A DNA stretch of 64,000 bases, taken from assembly GCF_004115975.1 (NCBI RefSeq), contig NZ_SDDZ01000005.1:225134-289133 (forward strand). The letters run 5' to 3'. Below are positions 37,668 to 46,440 of the stretch, piece after piece. The stretch's first letter is position 1. Each line of letters starts with the position of its first letter. A program made the position numbers and the translations under genes. Below the pieces are notes generated by a model. That model saw only the letters and a list, made by a program, of their open reading frames with translations. It was not told where the DNA came from and did no database searches. The DNA comes from Gelidibacter gilvus. Its GTDB lineage: Bacteria > Bacteroidota > Bacteroidia > Flavobacteriales > Flavobacteriaceae.

Positions 37668-39758
37668 TTATTCTATACAATTTGAAAATGTTGATGCAGG
37701 CAAGCCATAACTATTGACTAAATTTCCATTCGAAAAAGGCGTATACCCATATTTTACGTATCTGGGATTTTTAATTTCTGGTGACCATACCTGTAAAGTT
37801 CCATTTACTATTTTTGTTTGGGCAGGCACAAATACTTTATCGGCGTTGGCGATAAAAACATCTTTTACTGATGGACTGTTTAGCGCTTTTAAACCTTCGC
37901 CATATTTAAAATGAACTTCAAGCGTGTTGCCAATGACGTTCACAAAATCCAAAAGCGGTCCAGAATAGCCAATCTCAAAATTATAATCGTTATGAAGTGC
38001 TATTTTTGATAAACGCTGCCCAACAATCCACTTTTTTATTGGATGTACGTCTTTTTCATTGCCAACATCATAGCTCACCGCCATTCCCGTATTTGGAATG
38101 TCCAACAAGCGTCTTTGCGAATCCCGAAAACGCCCCCAAGTTGATCTGTTAAGACTGCTTAATTGAACGTAATAAAATGGCAGATTTTCATTCTGAAAAT
38201 GACTACGCCAATCGGCGACCAACATTTTAAAAAGTTTTGAGTGCAGATCCATGTGGTCGGCATTGGATTCTCCTTGATACCAAATCAGACCTTTAATGTT
38301 ATAATCCCTGATGGGCATCACCCCCGCGTCAAATAAAATGGTGGGCTGATAAGGATGCCTAGCTTTGATTTTAGTTTTGGAATGATCTTCCATATTGAGC
38401 TCAATTCTTTCAGCAACCCAAGTATCTACCATCGGATTTAAACGCATATCATTTAGCAGATTAACAGTTTCATGTTGCTTTTCCATAGATTCCCTACTGA
38501 TCCAACTTTGTGTAGGGGAACCGCCAATGGCATTACAAATAATTCCCACGGGAACATTCAATTTTTTCTGAAGTGTATACCCAAAGGCATAGGCCACAGC
38601 TGAAAAGCTTTCGAGATCCTTCGCATTGGAAGTGGTCCATCCGGAAGATTCAAAATAATCTGCCGCATTGCAATTTTTAAGTTCATCGGCGCTAAACTTC
38701 TCTCCTGACAGTGTTTTTCCGTCCATAGAAAACAAAAACACCTGATCATTTAAAGAATCTTTTAGTACGGTAGCGGCACTTTCCATATCGCGTACCATAA
38801 AATCCATGTTGGACTGTCCCGAAGCGAGCCAAACCTCACCCAGATATACGTTTTCTATTTCAACGGATTTGGTAGGTGTGGAAAATTTCAACGGATAAGG
38901 ACCGCCAGCTTCCATAGGCGGAAAACTCAGATTCCACTGGCCATTAAAATCGGCTTTTACCAATTTCGTGTCGTTGTTAAATTGAACGGTTACGGTGTCA
39001 TTATAATTGGCGGTTCCATTAAAACTAATGGTATCATGTCTTTGTAGCACCATGTTATCGCCATAAAGCAACGGCAGATTTAAATCGCCATAATCTCCAG
39101 TAATTGCACTAAACACTTTACTGGCGATAATCTGTGCGCCTTCTTTAGTGGGATGTAAATTATCAGGGAAATATTCCGGAAACCGATATAAAGGCTCGTG
39201 TAAATCAATCAAGTCGACAGATGCCTTTTTAGCAATAGTTTCAATTTTCGACTGAATTTCCTTAAAATTTTCGCGCATGCCTTCTTCAAACCAATGATGC
39301 CCAGAAAAAGTAGGGGTCATTTTACAAATGATGACTTTTGGTTTTGAAGGCAGACTTTTATAAACAGCAATCATATCGAGGTAGTCCTGTTCAAATTCAT
39401 CTTTATGATTTGGCCAGTTATTATTCCCTTGATCATTCAAGCCTAAATGGATGATGACGATATTGGGCGCAAAGTCTTGAGATTTCTTAAATTCCGTTGT
39501 ATCCCAATAGGATTTATGACCGTTTCTTAACATGGTCGCACCAGAATGTCCAAAATTACCAACCTCATAATCGGTGCCCAATAACAGTTGCAGTTGCGCC
39601 GGATAACTATGTTCTTCCGGATCTTGAATGCCAGCACCAAAAGTGACACTATCTCCTACGCAGGCGACTTTTATTTTATTTTGCGAATGGATTGATGCCG
39701 AAAAAAGCAACATCAAGGAGAGGAGCAAAATCTGGAGAACTTTTAAAGTTGACTTCAT
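37668..39758 (-). CDS. Two-domain SGNH esterase / sialate O-acetylesterase
   Basis: Secreted 696-residue protein (signal peptide ending near SIHSQ) with two SGNH-type esterase domains. The first (about 28-215) has GDSVTFGAG (block I Ser), NFGHSGATM, IHLGLNDQG and DNLHPTKEGA. The second is a SASA domain with an intervening beta-sandwich (about 220-310), ASGQSNMDF, YQGESNAD and a C-terminal Asp/His region (DVGNEKDVHPIKK). Dual-esterase proteins of this layout are known sialate O-acetylesterases in gut Bacteroidota and may act on different O-acetyl positions. It lies between the LrgB and GH27 genes in the sialic acid operon, making it a second O-acetylesterase in the locus. Confidence 0.85.
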   Translation of the reverse strand: MKSTLKVLQILLLSLMLLFSASIHSQNKIKVACVGDSVTFGAGIQDPEEHSYPAQLQLLLGTDYEVGNFGHSGATMLRNGHKSYWDTTEFKKSQDFAPNIVIIHLGLNDQGNNNWPNHKDEFEQDYLDMIAVYKSLPSKPKVIICKMTPTFSGHHWFEEGMRENFKEIQSKIETIAKKASVDLIDLHEPLYRFPEYFPDNLHPTKEGAQIIASKVFSAITGDYGDLNLPLLYGDNMVLQRHDTISFNGTANYNDTVTVQFNNDTKLVKADFNGQWNLSFPPMEAGGPYPLKFSTPTKSVEIENVYLGEVWLASGQSNMDFMVRDMESAATVLKDSLNDQVFLFSMDGKTLSGEKFSADELKNCNAADYFESSGWTTSNAKDLESFSAVAYAFGYTLQKKLNVPVGIICNAIGGSPTQSWISRESMEKQHETVNLLNDMRLNPMVDTWVAERIELNMEDHSKTKIKARHPYQPTILFDAGVMPIRDYNIKGLIWYQGESNADHMDLHSKLFKMLVADWRSHFQNENLPFYYVQLSSLNRSTWGRFRDSQRRLLDIPNTGMAVSYDVGNEKDVHPIKKWIVGQRLSKIALHNDYNFEIGYSGPLLDFVNVIGNTLEVHFKYGEGLKALNSPSVKDVFIANADKVFVPAQTKIVNGTLQVWSPEIKNPRYVKYGYTPFSNGNLVNSYGLPASTFSNCIE

Positions 39759-39791
39759 TTTAAAACGGTATTATAAATGGGATTCCTAAAT

Positions 39792-40487
39792 TCATCCTAA
39801 GATCCAAATTACGACATACGGCGCAATCAGCGTGGTCAGGATACCATTGACGCACATGGCCAATCCGCTATAAGCCCCGGACAAATGGCCTACTTCCAAC
39901 GCTCGAGCGGTTCCGATGCCATGGGCTGCTGTTCCTAAAGCAGTCCCCATTGCGGTCTCGCTTTTAATCCCCACAAGTTTTAAAAACCCCGGACCGAAGG
40001 CATTTCCAAAAATACCCACCGCAATCACAACCCCGGCCGTTATGGATGGAATACCTTGTGTAATCTTCGTTATTTCAATGGCAATAGGTGTTGTAACGGA
40101 CAGTGGGACGATCGATTTGATGATGACATCAGGAGCGTTCATGACCACTGTAATTAATGACACCGAGAAAATACTTATGATTCCGCCACAACAAACTGCC
40201 AATAAAAAAGGATAGATATTGTGTTTGATCAATTGGTATTTCTCAAAAAACAAAACGCCAAGCGCCACAATGGATGGTCCCAAGAAAAAACTCAAAACCT
40301 TTCCGCCCTTGTTGTAATCGTCAAAACTAATGTCCATGACCACCAAGAACAAAATAATGAGGGCTATAGCTACTAAAACTGGATTAAATAGAACAAATTT
40401 TATTTTTGTTCTTAAAGTTCGTGCGCTAAAAAAAGCTATTAAAGTAATGACAATCCCAAAAACTGGAAGTTTATAGAGCTCAGTCAT
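39792..40487 (-). CDS. LrgB-family membrane protein
   Basis: Integral membrane protein of 231 residues with about 6-7 hydrophobic segments and the family signature AAHGIGTARALEVGHLSGAYSGLAM. LrgB partners LrgA; in Bacillus and Streptococcus LrgAB-type pairs move pyruvate, and a plastid relative moves glycolate. The start overlaps the lrgA stop by 8 bp, so the two are translationally coupled. Its position in a sialic acid operon, where the lyase releases pyruvate, makes a pyruvate role attractive but unproven. Confidence 0.9.
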   Translation of the reverse strand: MTELYKLPVFGIVITLIAFFSARTLRTKIKFVLFNPVLVAIALIILFLVVMDISFDDYNKGGKVLSFFLGPSIVALGVLFFEKYQLIKHNIYPFLLAVCCGGIISIFSVSLITVVMNAPDVIIKSIVPLSVTTPIAIEITKITQGIPSITAGVVIAVGIFGNAFGPGFLKLVGIKSETAMGTALGTAAHGIGTARALEVGHLSGAYSGLAMCVNGILTTLIAPYVVIWILG

Positions 40488-40881
40488 GTTTCTCTAGTTT
40501 TTGTTGAATGAGCGCGGTCACATATAAAGTAATCAACGTACTTAATCCCGCAGCAACACACAAAATGACCCAATACAAATTTATAAAATCAAAATAAGAC
40601 ATGAGTCCAACACCGAAAGGAATAAAAAACAACACCAAATAGTTCAATAAGGTATCAGAGGCTGGTTTTACCCATTCCAGTTTTATGAGTTTCAATTTCA
40701 ACGCAATAAAAATCAAAACCATTCCCAGAATATTCCCAGGGATAGGGATTTCAATAAAATATTTTATCAATTCCCCCAATCCAAGGAATAAAAACAAGAT
40801 CAAGAAAGCTTTGAGCAATTTTATACCTGTATGGAGTACACGCTTATTTTTGAAATTAACCTTAAATGATTTAATAGTCAT
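40480..40881 (-). CDS. LrgA/CidA-family membrane protein
   Basis: Small membrane protein of 133 residues with four hydrophobic segments and the family pattern FLGLGELIKYFIEIPIPGNILGMVLIFIALKLKLIKLEWV, here positions about 37-72, followed by a LFFIPFGVGLM helix. LrgA and LrgB form a two-component transporter. It is the first of the pair and lies 142 bp downstream of the sialidase gene across a strong hairpin repeat, so expression may come from read-through or its own promoter. Confidence 0.9.
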   Translation of the reverse strand: MTIKSFKVNFKNKRVLHTGIKLLKAFLILFLFLGLGELIKYFIEIPIPGNILGMVLIFIALKLKLIKLEWVKPASDTLLNYLVLFFIPFGVGLMSYFDFINLYWVILCVAAGLSTLITLYVTALIQQKLEKHD

Positions 40882-40950
40882 TTGAAACTTTTGAGATTTT
40901 CAAGTATAGATTAATTTTGATTTGGATTCATCTGGTTTGGGAATGATTAG

Positions 40951-41001
40951 ACCTGACAGGTTTTCCTCCTTCGGCGGACAGGTAAAAACCTGTCAGGTCT
41001 A
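40951..41001. repeat. Long perfect intergenic hairpin
   Basis: AGACCTGACAGGTTTT and AAAACCTGTCAGGTCT form a 16-bp perfect stem around a TCCTCCTTCGGCGGACAGGT-containing loop. It lies 22 bp past the sialidase stop. It is the best-preserved copy of the repeat family also seen at 3661, 18142, 19549 and 36401. Confidence 0.8.
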
Positions 41002-41022
41002 AAAAGGTCCAGATTTCAGAAC

Positions 41023-42147
41023 TTATTTTTTAGCTTTCTTATAACTATCCTTGCCATCCGTTAACCAATCCAAAGAAAAGCTTACAAACGGATTTTTTGT
41101 GTACTCGTCTTGTTCAAAAAACAAACCGATATCGCCATTAGCAAGAATGGTCATGTCTGAATAGGCTGATGAACCCTCGTAAATGGTTTTACCTTCGGTC
41201 CAAGTTTTACCTTCATCGTAACTAACGCGTACCGTCATATTGACCCGACCTTTTTCAGATTTGGCATTTGAAAAAAGAAGTCTGTTTTTGTCGTAACCAT
41301 CTTTTGTATCTGTGTATCGAATGATACTGGCATTACATCCTGGATCAATTAATTCTGGCGCCTCTTTAGTGGTCCATGTTTTGCCTTCATCAGTTGAGGT
41401 GTGCACATAACGCATGCCTTTTCCGTTGACTCTTGCATTGATCATTAAGCTTCCATCAGCAAGCTGGATGACTTTTGATTCATCTGCAGGCTGGATAGGC
41501 GTGTCAATAAAATACCAAGTTTTACCGTGGTCATCACTTCCAAACAAATGCAGTCCGCTATTTAAATTCACCATAGTGTGCAATAATTTTCCTGAACGGG
41601 TTTGAATGCCTCTACCCGACGTAATGAATTTGAAGTCCTTATGCCATTCAGGTTTTGCAATTTGAGAGGTGATATCTTCGGGCTTGCTCCAAGTTTTACC
41701 GTTATCGGCACTTTTTACAACGTGTAGATAATAAATATCTTTTTCGGTGTCCAAATTCATAAAATTGTAGAACAGGAAGATTTCATTGGTCACGTGATCT
41801 ACGATCAAGGAAGGATCGGACGCCGATTGTCCATCAGGGAAATCCACTACCGTTTCTATATTGGACCAAGTTTTACCATTGTCAGCGCTTCGTCTTATGA
41901 TAATATTGATGTCTCTACTCCATTTTAAATCGCCACAACCTGGAACACGCTCGTCAATAGCTGCGATAACATCGCCATTTGGAGCGGTTATGATGGCCGG
42001 GATGCGGTAACATTCTACGCCCTCAGTCATAGAGGTATTGAACAAATCTTGAAATACCGGTGCTCCATCGGTGGCAGCTGTATTTTGGGTCTTTATACCG
42101 CAATTAAGAAGGAATACTGAAATGAGTACTACGATTAGGTTTTTCAT
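41023..42147 (-). CDS. GH33 exo-sialidase lipoprotein
   Basis: Sialidase of 374 residues with a lipobox (FLLN-Cys16). It shows the arginine motif YRIP (47-50), five Asp-box blades (SADNGKTW twice, SDDHGKTW, STDEGKTW, SYDEGKTW), the acidic AAIDERVPGCGD segment and the C-terminal SAYSDMTILANGDIGLFFE. The compact size suggests a catalytic propeller with no extra carbohydrate-binding module, unlike many Bacteroides sialidases. It would release terminal sialic acid from glycans, freeing the galactose below for the GH2 enzyme. It is followed by LrgAB and esterase genes and preceded by the creatininase-family gene. Confidence 0.93.
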   Translation of the reverse strand: MKNLIVVLISVFLLNCGIKTQNTAATDGAPVFQDLFNTSMTEGVECYRIPAIITAPNGDVIAAIDERVPGCGDLKWSRDINIIIRRSADNGKTWSNIETVVDFPDGQSASDPSLIVDHVTNEIFLFYNFMNLDTEKDIYYLHVVKSADNGKTWSKPEDITSQIAKPEWHKDFKFITSGRGIQTRSGKLLHTMVNLNSGLHLFGSDDHGKTWYFIDTPIQPADESKVIQLADGSLMINARVNGKGMRYVHTSTDEGKTWTTKEAPELIDPGCNASIIRYTDTKDGYDKNRLLFSNAKSEKGRVNMTVRVSYDEGKTWTEGKTIYEGSSAYSDMTILANGDIGLFFEQDEYTKNPFVSFSLDWLTDGKDSYKKAKK

Positions 42148-42167
42148 ATTTATAGACTTTAAATTAT

Positions 42168-42941
42168 TTATTCGTACATATTATAAAGGTCTGCATGATG
42201 CAATTCTTCAAAAAATTCAGCCACATTTTGGGTCACCACTTCTAAAAATGCTGCGCCCTTATCTTTGGTGGCCAGCTTTGGGTTTCCCACACCTGTATCT
42301 TCAGTGACATGTGTCCATTGGCGTTGTGCACTCACCCAACCTTCTTTAAGACCTTTGATTTTAAATTGTTTTGCACTTCCATCTCCTGCTTGATCCAAGG
42401 GCATCACCAAATGCGGTGCAATATGTTGCATGGCAGAGGTTTCTAATTCTCCGGCGTGATCTCCCGGTTCATCAAAATAAGCAGATGCATTGGCCGCTTG
42501 CCACCAATTAATTGAACACACAAAAACTTTTGGAAATTCTAAACTTAATTCCCGGATCATTTGTTTAAAATTGTTGCCCCCGTGGGAATTGATAATGACT
42601 AATTTCCTAATGTCATGCACGTTTAAAACCTCAACAATATCTTTTAAAACCGCATATTGTGTGCTGGGGTTCATATTCATACATAACGAAATATCCATTT
42701 GACCTGTATTGACACCAAAAGGAATGGTTGGCAATACGATGACTTTCGCCTTTTTGTTCCAAGCTTTTTCTGCAGCGGCAATAGCGACATATTCTGCTTG
42801 AAAATTATCAGTGGCATACGGTAGATGATAATTGTGGGCTTCAGTAGCGCCCCAAGGTAAAACGGCAACAGTAAAAATTGTTTCCTTAACTGATTTCCAG
42901 TTGGTTTCTGCCAAAACGTACGGTCTTAAGGCTTTTTTCAT
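42168..42941 (-). CDS. Creatininase-family amidohydrolase
   Basis: Cytoplasmic protein of 257 residues with the metal-binding pattern of the creatininase family: PWGATEAHNYHLPYATDNFQ (Glu, His, Asp), INSHGGNN and the GDHAGELETSAM segment. Creatinine is an unlikely substrate here. The family also includes deformylases and other amide-cleaving enzymes. It lies 2 bp downstream of the epimerase gene and 20 bp upstream of the sialidase gene, so a role in amino sugar or sialic acid breakdown, such as removal of an N-acyl group, is possible but not shown. Confidence 0.82.
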   Translation of the reverse strand: MKKALRPYVLAETNWKSVKETIFTVAVLPWGATEAHNYHLPYATDNFQAEYVAIAAAEKAWNKKAKVIVLPTIPFGVNTGQMDISLCMNMNPSTQYAVLKDIVEVLNVHDIRKLVIINSHGGNNFKQMIRELSLEFPKVFVCSINWWQAANASAYFDEPGDHAGELETSAMQHIAPHLVMPLDQAGDGSAKQFKIKGLKEGWVSAQRQWTHVTEDTGVGNPKLATKDKGAAFLEVVTQNVAEFFEELHHADLYNMYE

Positions 42942-42943
42942 TT

Positions 42944-44110
42944 TTACTGATTTGATTTATTTTCTATACGTTCAAAAGTTTTCCAACATTGGTACATTGC
43001 TCTTGGAACGTGGAAACAGCCTTTCCATTTCCCACCTTTCAAATCTAACAATACGTCACCTTGTCTGTTTAAATAGCCAAACCATTCGCCGTTTTCAGGG
43101 TCTGAAAAATTTGACCAAGCATAGTTATGAACTTTTTCATACCACTCCATAAGCTCTTTTCTTCCTGTGTGTTCATAAGCTTTAGCCAATGCCACCAAGG
43201 CTTCCAAATGCACCCACCAGAGTTTTTGATCCCATTCCAATTGTTGTGGCGGCTTCCCAAGGGCATCCATGAAATAAAAAATACCTCCATGTTTTTCATC
43301 CCAACTATATTCTAAAATCCGCAGAATGGTATCTGCAGCCTTTTCAATAAGTTTGGAATCTTTTCTTCTAACGCCAATATCAATCATAAACCACATGGCC
43401 TCAATGCCATGGCCCGGATTTAATAAACGTCCATTAAAACTATCCTCGTGTGAGCCATCAGGACGGACAAATTCATAGATAAGACCCGATTTTTTATCCA
43501 AAAAGACATTCATGACTTCATTAATACTGAAATCGATGGTTTTATTAACCTCATCTTCATCTAAAACACCTTCAAGTTCCAATACTAAATTAGATAAAAT
43601 CATTGGTAGGGAAAAACTTTTTAAGGGTCTTTCTCCGGTCGATTTTTCATAAGATCCTTTCGGATTATCCTTCTTCTTCAAAATATTGAGATAGGTCTGC
43701 TTGGCGAGTGCCTTCACATCTTTATCACCAGAAGCAATGGCGTACTGGCTAAAAGCCATAGCCGCAAAACAATCAGAAAAAATATTATAAGGCTGCACTA
43801 AAGGTTTTCCTTCTTTTGTAGTTGAGAAATAGAAGTTGCCATCCTTATCCATACCATGTTCGATAATAAAATCAATGCCATGTTTGGCAATCTTCAACCA
43901 ATTCTCATTCTTTTCAACGGTATTATAAAGCATGGAAAATGTCCAAGCCTGTCGGCCTTGGAGCCACATGAACTTATCCGTGTCATAAACTTTCCCATTT
44001 TTATCCAAGCAGGTAAAATAGCCGCCATGTTCTAAATCGATGGCGTTTTTTTCCCAAAATGGAACAATATCATTTAGAAGTGTATTTTTGTAGAGTGATG
44101 CATATTTCAT
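42944..44110 (-). CDS. N-acylglucosamine 2-epimerase (AGE family)
   Basis: Cytoplasmic (alpha/alpha)6-barrel enzyme of 388 residues that interconverts ManNAc and GlcNAc. Seen: [38 protein letters not shown] and [19 protein letters not shown], all typical of the renin-binding protein type. The ManNAc made by sialic acid lyase would become GlcNAc and enter amino sugar breakdown. This family replaces NanE/NanK in many Bacteroidota. It is the first gene of the minus-strand operon epimerase, creatininase, sialidase, and shares its upstream region with the divergent GntR regulator, next to the palindrome at 44171-44187. Confidence 0.93.
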   Translation of the reverse strand: MKYASLYKNTLLNDIVPFWEKNAIDLEHGGYFTCLDKNGKVYDTDKFMWLQGRQAWTFSMLYNTVEKNENWLKIAKHGIDFIIEHGMDKDGNFYFSTTKEGKPLVQPYNIFSDCFAAMAFSQYAIASGDKDVKALAKQTYLNILKKKDNPKGSYEKSTGERPLKSFSLPMILSNLVLELEGVLDEDEVNKTIDFSINEVMNVFLDKKSGLIYEFVRPDGSHEDSFNGRLLNPGHGIEAMWFMIDIGVRRKDSKLIEKAADTILRILEYSWDEKHGGIFYFMDALGKPPQQLEWDQKLWWVHLEALVALAKAYEHTGRKELMEWYEKVHNYAWSNFSDPENGEWFGYLNRQGDVLLDLKGGKWKGCFHVPRAMYQCWKTFERIENKSNQ

Positions 44111-44170
44111 TTAAATAATATTTCTTAAAAATTAAACGCATTTTATTCTCGTAAACAATTATATTTACGT

Positions 44171-44187
44171 AATATGTTATACATAAT
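44171..44187. promoter_or_regulatory. Candidate GntR operator in divergent promoter
   Basis: AATATGTTATACATAAT has arms AATATGT/ACATAAT around TAT and fits the GntR-family core GT-N3-AC. It differs by one base from the palindrome at 51690-51706. It lies between the epimerase and GntR regulator genes, 54 bp before the regulator ATG, next to a one-mismatch -7 box (TATAATTG, minus strand) for the epimerase. Confidence 0.65.
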
Positions 44188-44216
44188 ACAAACTTAATGA
44201 AATTAGAATTATAAAT

Positions 44217-44224
44217 TACATTTG
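44217..44224 (+). promoter_or_regulatory. -7 box of the GntR regulator gene
   Basis: TACATTTG matches TAnnTTTG exactly and ends 17 bp before the GntR ATG, implying a very short leader. No -33 TTG was found. Confidence 0.45.
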
Positions 44225-44240
44225 CACAAATTAAATTAGC

Positions 44241-44960
44241 ATGAAAAACCGCGTAGGCCTCAAACCGTTAACCAATTTAAGTTTAGTTGACAAGGTAGAA
44301 ATAAGTATTACAGAATATATCAAATCCAACAAGCTTGAAGTGGGCGACACAATCCCGAAAGAGATGGAGTTTGCTGAGGCACTTGGGGTGAGCCGGACGG
44401 TGGTTAGGGAAGCATTGACCAGACTTCGCACCATTGGGATCATCGATTCCAAAAAACACAAAGGCATGGTCCTTTCACAGCCCGATTTTATTGAAAATTT
44501 CGCAAAAATAATGGAGACCAATTTGGTGGGTGATGATACCTTAAAGGATATTTTTGAGCTGCGTTTAATTATGGAAATGGGCATGGTCGATTTGGTTTTT
44601 GCACGAAAAACAGACGAAGACCTCGTGGAGCTTGGTGAAATTGTTGACCAAATGGAAAAAGGCAAAACAGAATCTCACGTTTTTAGCCTGAAAAACGAGG
44701 TTGCCTTTCATGGTAAGCTCTACGAGATGTCGGGAAATAAAACCCTACACAGACTTCAAAACATCTTGCTTCCGGTTTTTCAGTATGTTCATGACCACAA
44801 ATTGGATGATGCTAAAACGTATATGTACAAAAAGAAATTTGTAACGCATCGTGAACTGTTGAACTATCTTAAAGAAGGAAATAAGGAAAAATTCAGAAAG
44901 GGATTGGCGCGACACTTAGAACCCCATTTTGACAGGGTGCTTAAGAATGCTGAATTTTAA
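44241..44960 (+). CDS. GntR/FadR-family regulator of sialic acid genes
   Basis: Transcription factor of 239 residues: N-terminal winged helix (about 12-80) with VGDTIPKEMEFAEALGVSRTVVREALTRLR and a C-terminal FCD ligand-binding domain (about 95-235) with FELRLIMEMG and histidines in AFHGKLYEMSGN and THRELLNYL that probably bind a metal. It plays the part of NanR; its ligand could be sialic acid, ManNAc or a downstream sugar phosphate. It is divergent from the epimerase gene and its 3' end overlaps the convergent NanQ-like gene by 20 bp. A shared palindrome upstream of this region and of susC-2 is its likely operator. Confidence 0.9.
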   Translation: MKNRVGLKPLTNLSLVDKVEISITEYIKSNKLEVGDTIPKEMEFAEALGVSRTVVREALTRLRTIGIIDSKKHKGMVLSQPDFIENFAKIMETNLVGDDTLKDIFELRLIMEMGMVDLVFARKTDEDLVELGEIVDQMEKGKTESHVFSLKNEVAFHGKLYEMSGNKTLHRLQNILLPVFQYVHDHKLDDAKTYMYKKKFVTHRELLNYLKEGNKEKFRKGLARHLEPHFDRVLKNAEF

Positions 44961-45399
44961 CCTTAAATACTGCTTTTTTCACATTTGAAGGCTCGCCAGT
45001 AGTGATATCCGGCATGTGAATATCGTCTGGAAAAAAGATAGCGAACATGCCTTTATTCACCGTAATAATGTCATACCGTTCATCAAACAACATATAGTCG
45101 TCAACAGCATCATACTCTTTTTTAGGCGCTTGACCGGTATGCATCGTGACCCCCATCTGCTCGACACCTTCAACAATATATTGAACATCAATATATTCAC
45201 GATGTGATTCCAAAAGATCCCCACCTACTTTTTTGGTCAAGTACTCCTTAAAAATGACAAAAAGATTATGTCCTTCAATCTCGTGTTTGCCCATAGGCAA
45301 ATCATTGAAATTGGTTTTTTCAATATAATTTAAAGCCTTTTCAATCCCAGGATGGATGCCTTTATAAAGGTTTGCATTTTCAATTTTGTCAAGTATCAT
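44941..45399 (-). CDS. YhcH/YiaL-type protein (NanQ-like anomerase)
   Basis: Cupin-fold protein of 152 residues of the YhcH/YjgK/YiaL family, whose E. coli member NanQ speeds anomerisation of N-acetylneuraminate for the lyase. Motifs: SHREYIDVQYIVEGVEQMG, YDAVDDYMLF, and FAIFFPDDIHMPDI with likely metal-binding Glu and His residues. It lies downstream of the lyase gene across a terminator-like hairpin, and its 3' end overlaps the convergent regulator gene. Confidence 0.88.
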   Translation of the reverse strand: MILDKIENANLYKGIHPGIEKALNYIEKTNFNDLPMGKHEIEGHNLFVIFKEYLTKKVGGDLLESHREYIDVQYIVEGVEQMGVTMHTGQAPKKEYDAVDDYMLFDERYDIITVNKGMFAIFFPDDIHMPDITTGEPSNVKKAVFKVKIQHS

Positions 45400-45421
45400 A
45401 ATACTATGTTTTAAGATAAAA

Positions 45422-45453
45422 AACCAAGCTCAAATATTAATTCAAGCTTGGTT
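45422..45453 (-). terminator. Hairpin between lyase and NanQ-like genes
   Basis: AACCAAGCT...AGCTTGGTT stem with a T-run on the minus strand side (GGTTTTTTATC), 24 bp after the lyase stop. It looks like a terminator or attenuator within the operon, reducing expression of the downstream NanQ-like gene. Confidence 0.65.
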
Positions 45454-45476
45454 TCTTTCAAAGTTAAAAACTGCTA

Positions 45477-46382
45477 CTAACCACTCAAATGCTCTAATAA
45501 TCCTAGGGCATCCAATTCTTTTTTAATGCCATTGTAAGCATCGTCTCCTAAAGTTGTATGCGGAAATCTGCTCGGTCCACAGTCAATCCCAAAGGTTTTC
45601 ATAAAGCCTTTTGCAACGCCGTTAAACCCGCCGTGGGCATCCAAAATTTCAACAAAACGAATGGCTTTTCTTTGTAATTCTGCTGCTTCGGTCATTTTCC
45701 CCGCTTCAAACAATGTTTTTATTTTATAGTATAAAGGTGCCATGTGATTGTAAGTACTTCCTACCCATCCATCTGCTCCCAATGGCAAACTCGCAAGGAA
45801 AATCTCGTCAAATCCGAATAGGATATTGAACTTTCCATCTTCAAAATGTTTGCAATGCATGAAATCAATTAAATTGTTATTGGTGAACTTGATACCTTCC
45901 AAATTCGGGATTTCTTTGGATGCCACTTTTAGAAAGTCGAGCATATTTAAGTTCGCACCACTTAAAACTGGAATATGGTAGTAGTAAAACGGTAAGTTAG
46001 GTGCACATGCGGCGACCTCCTTACAATAGTGAACCAACTTTTCTATAGTGTTCAGTTTAAAGTAATACGGTGCCAAAACCGCTATGGCATCCACCTTATC
46101 AGCGGCGTGGGTTGCCAAGTCCATGGACACTTTCAAACTTGGGTCGCCAACGTGATCGATGAGATAAAGATCTGACGTTTTATTTTGAGACCAAGCTGTG
46201 GTTATTTCTTTCCGTTCTTCTGTAGATAATGATACAAAATCTCCAGTGGAGCCATTCATAAAGACGCCCGCGACTTTATTTCTGACCAAAAACTTACTAT
46301 ACTCCGAGATGATACTTGTGTTTAATGAACCATCAGGGTGCAAAGGCGCATAAGTAGCTGCTATTAAATTCTTTATCTTCAT
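45477..46382 (-). CDS. nanA: N-acetylneuraminate lyase
   Basis: Class I aldolase of the DHDPS/NAL family, 301 residues, splitting N-acetylneuraminate into ManNAc and pyruvate in the cytoplasm. The Schiff-base Lys165 lies in LEGIKFTNNN and Tyr135 in FYYYHIPVLSG, both at the positions seen in E. coli NanA. The GSTGD motif (44-48) replaces the usual GSTGE, a mild change near the carboxylate-binding loop. The C-terminal GADGWVGSTYN is also characteristic. It follows SusD-2 after 478 bp of repeats and a terminator, so it may have its own promoter rather than being purely part of the susCD-2 transcript. Confidence 0.93.
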   Translation of the reverse strand: MKIKNLIAATYAPLHPDGSLNTSIISEYSKFLVRNKVAGVFMNGSTGDFVSLSTEERKEITTAWSQNKTSDLYLIDHVGDPSLKVSMDLATHAADKVDAIAVLAPYYFKLNTIEKLVHYCKEVAACAPNLPFYYYHIPVLSGANLNMLDFLKVASKEIPNLEGIKFTNNNLIDFMHCKHFEDGKFNILFGFDEIFLASLPLGADGWVGSTYNHMAPLYYKIKTLFEAGKMTEAAELQRKAIRFVEILDAHGGFNGVAKGFMKTFGIDCGPSRFPHTTLGDDAYNGIKKELDALGLLEHLSG

Positions 46383-46440
46383 ATTTTCTAATTTGTCGTA
46401 GATTTTATTTTAAAATTGGTGAAATTAGTAAAACTTGTTA

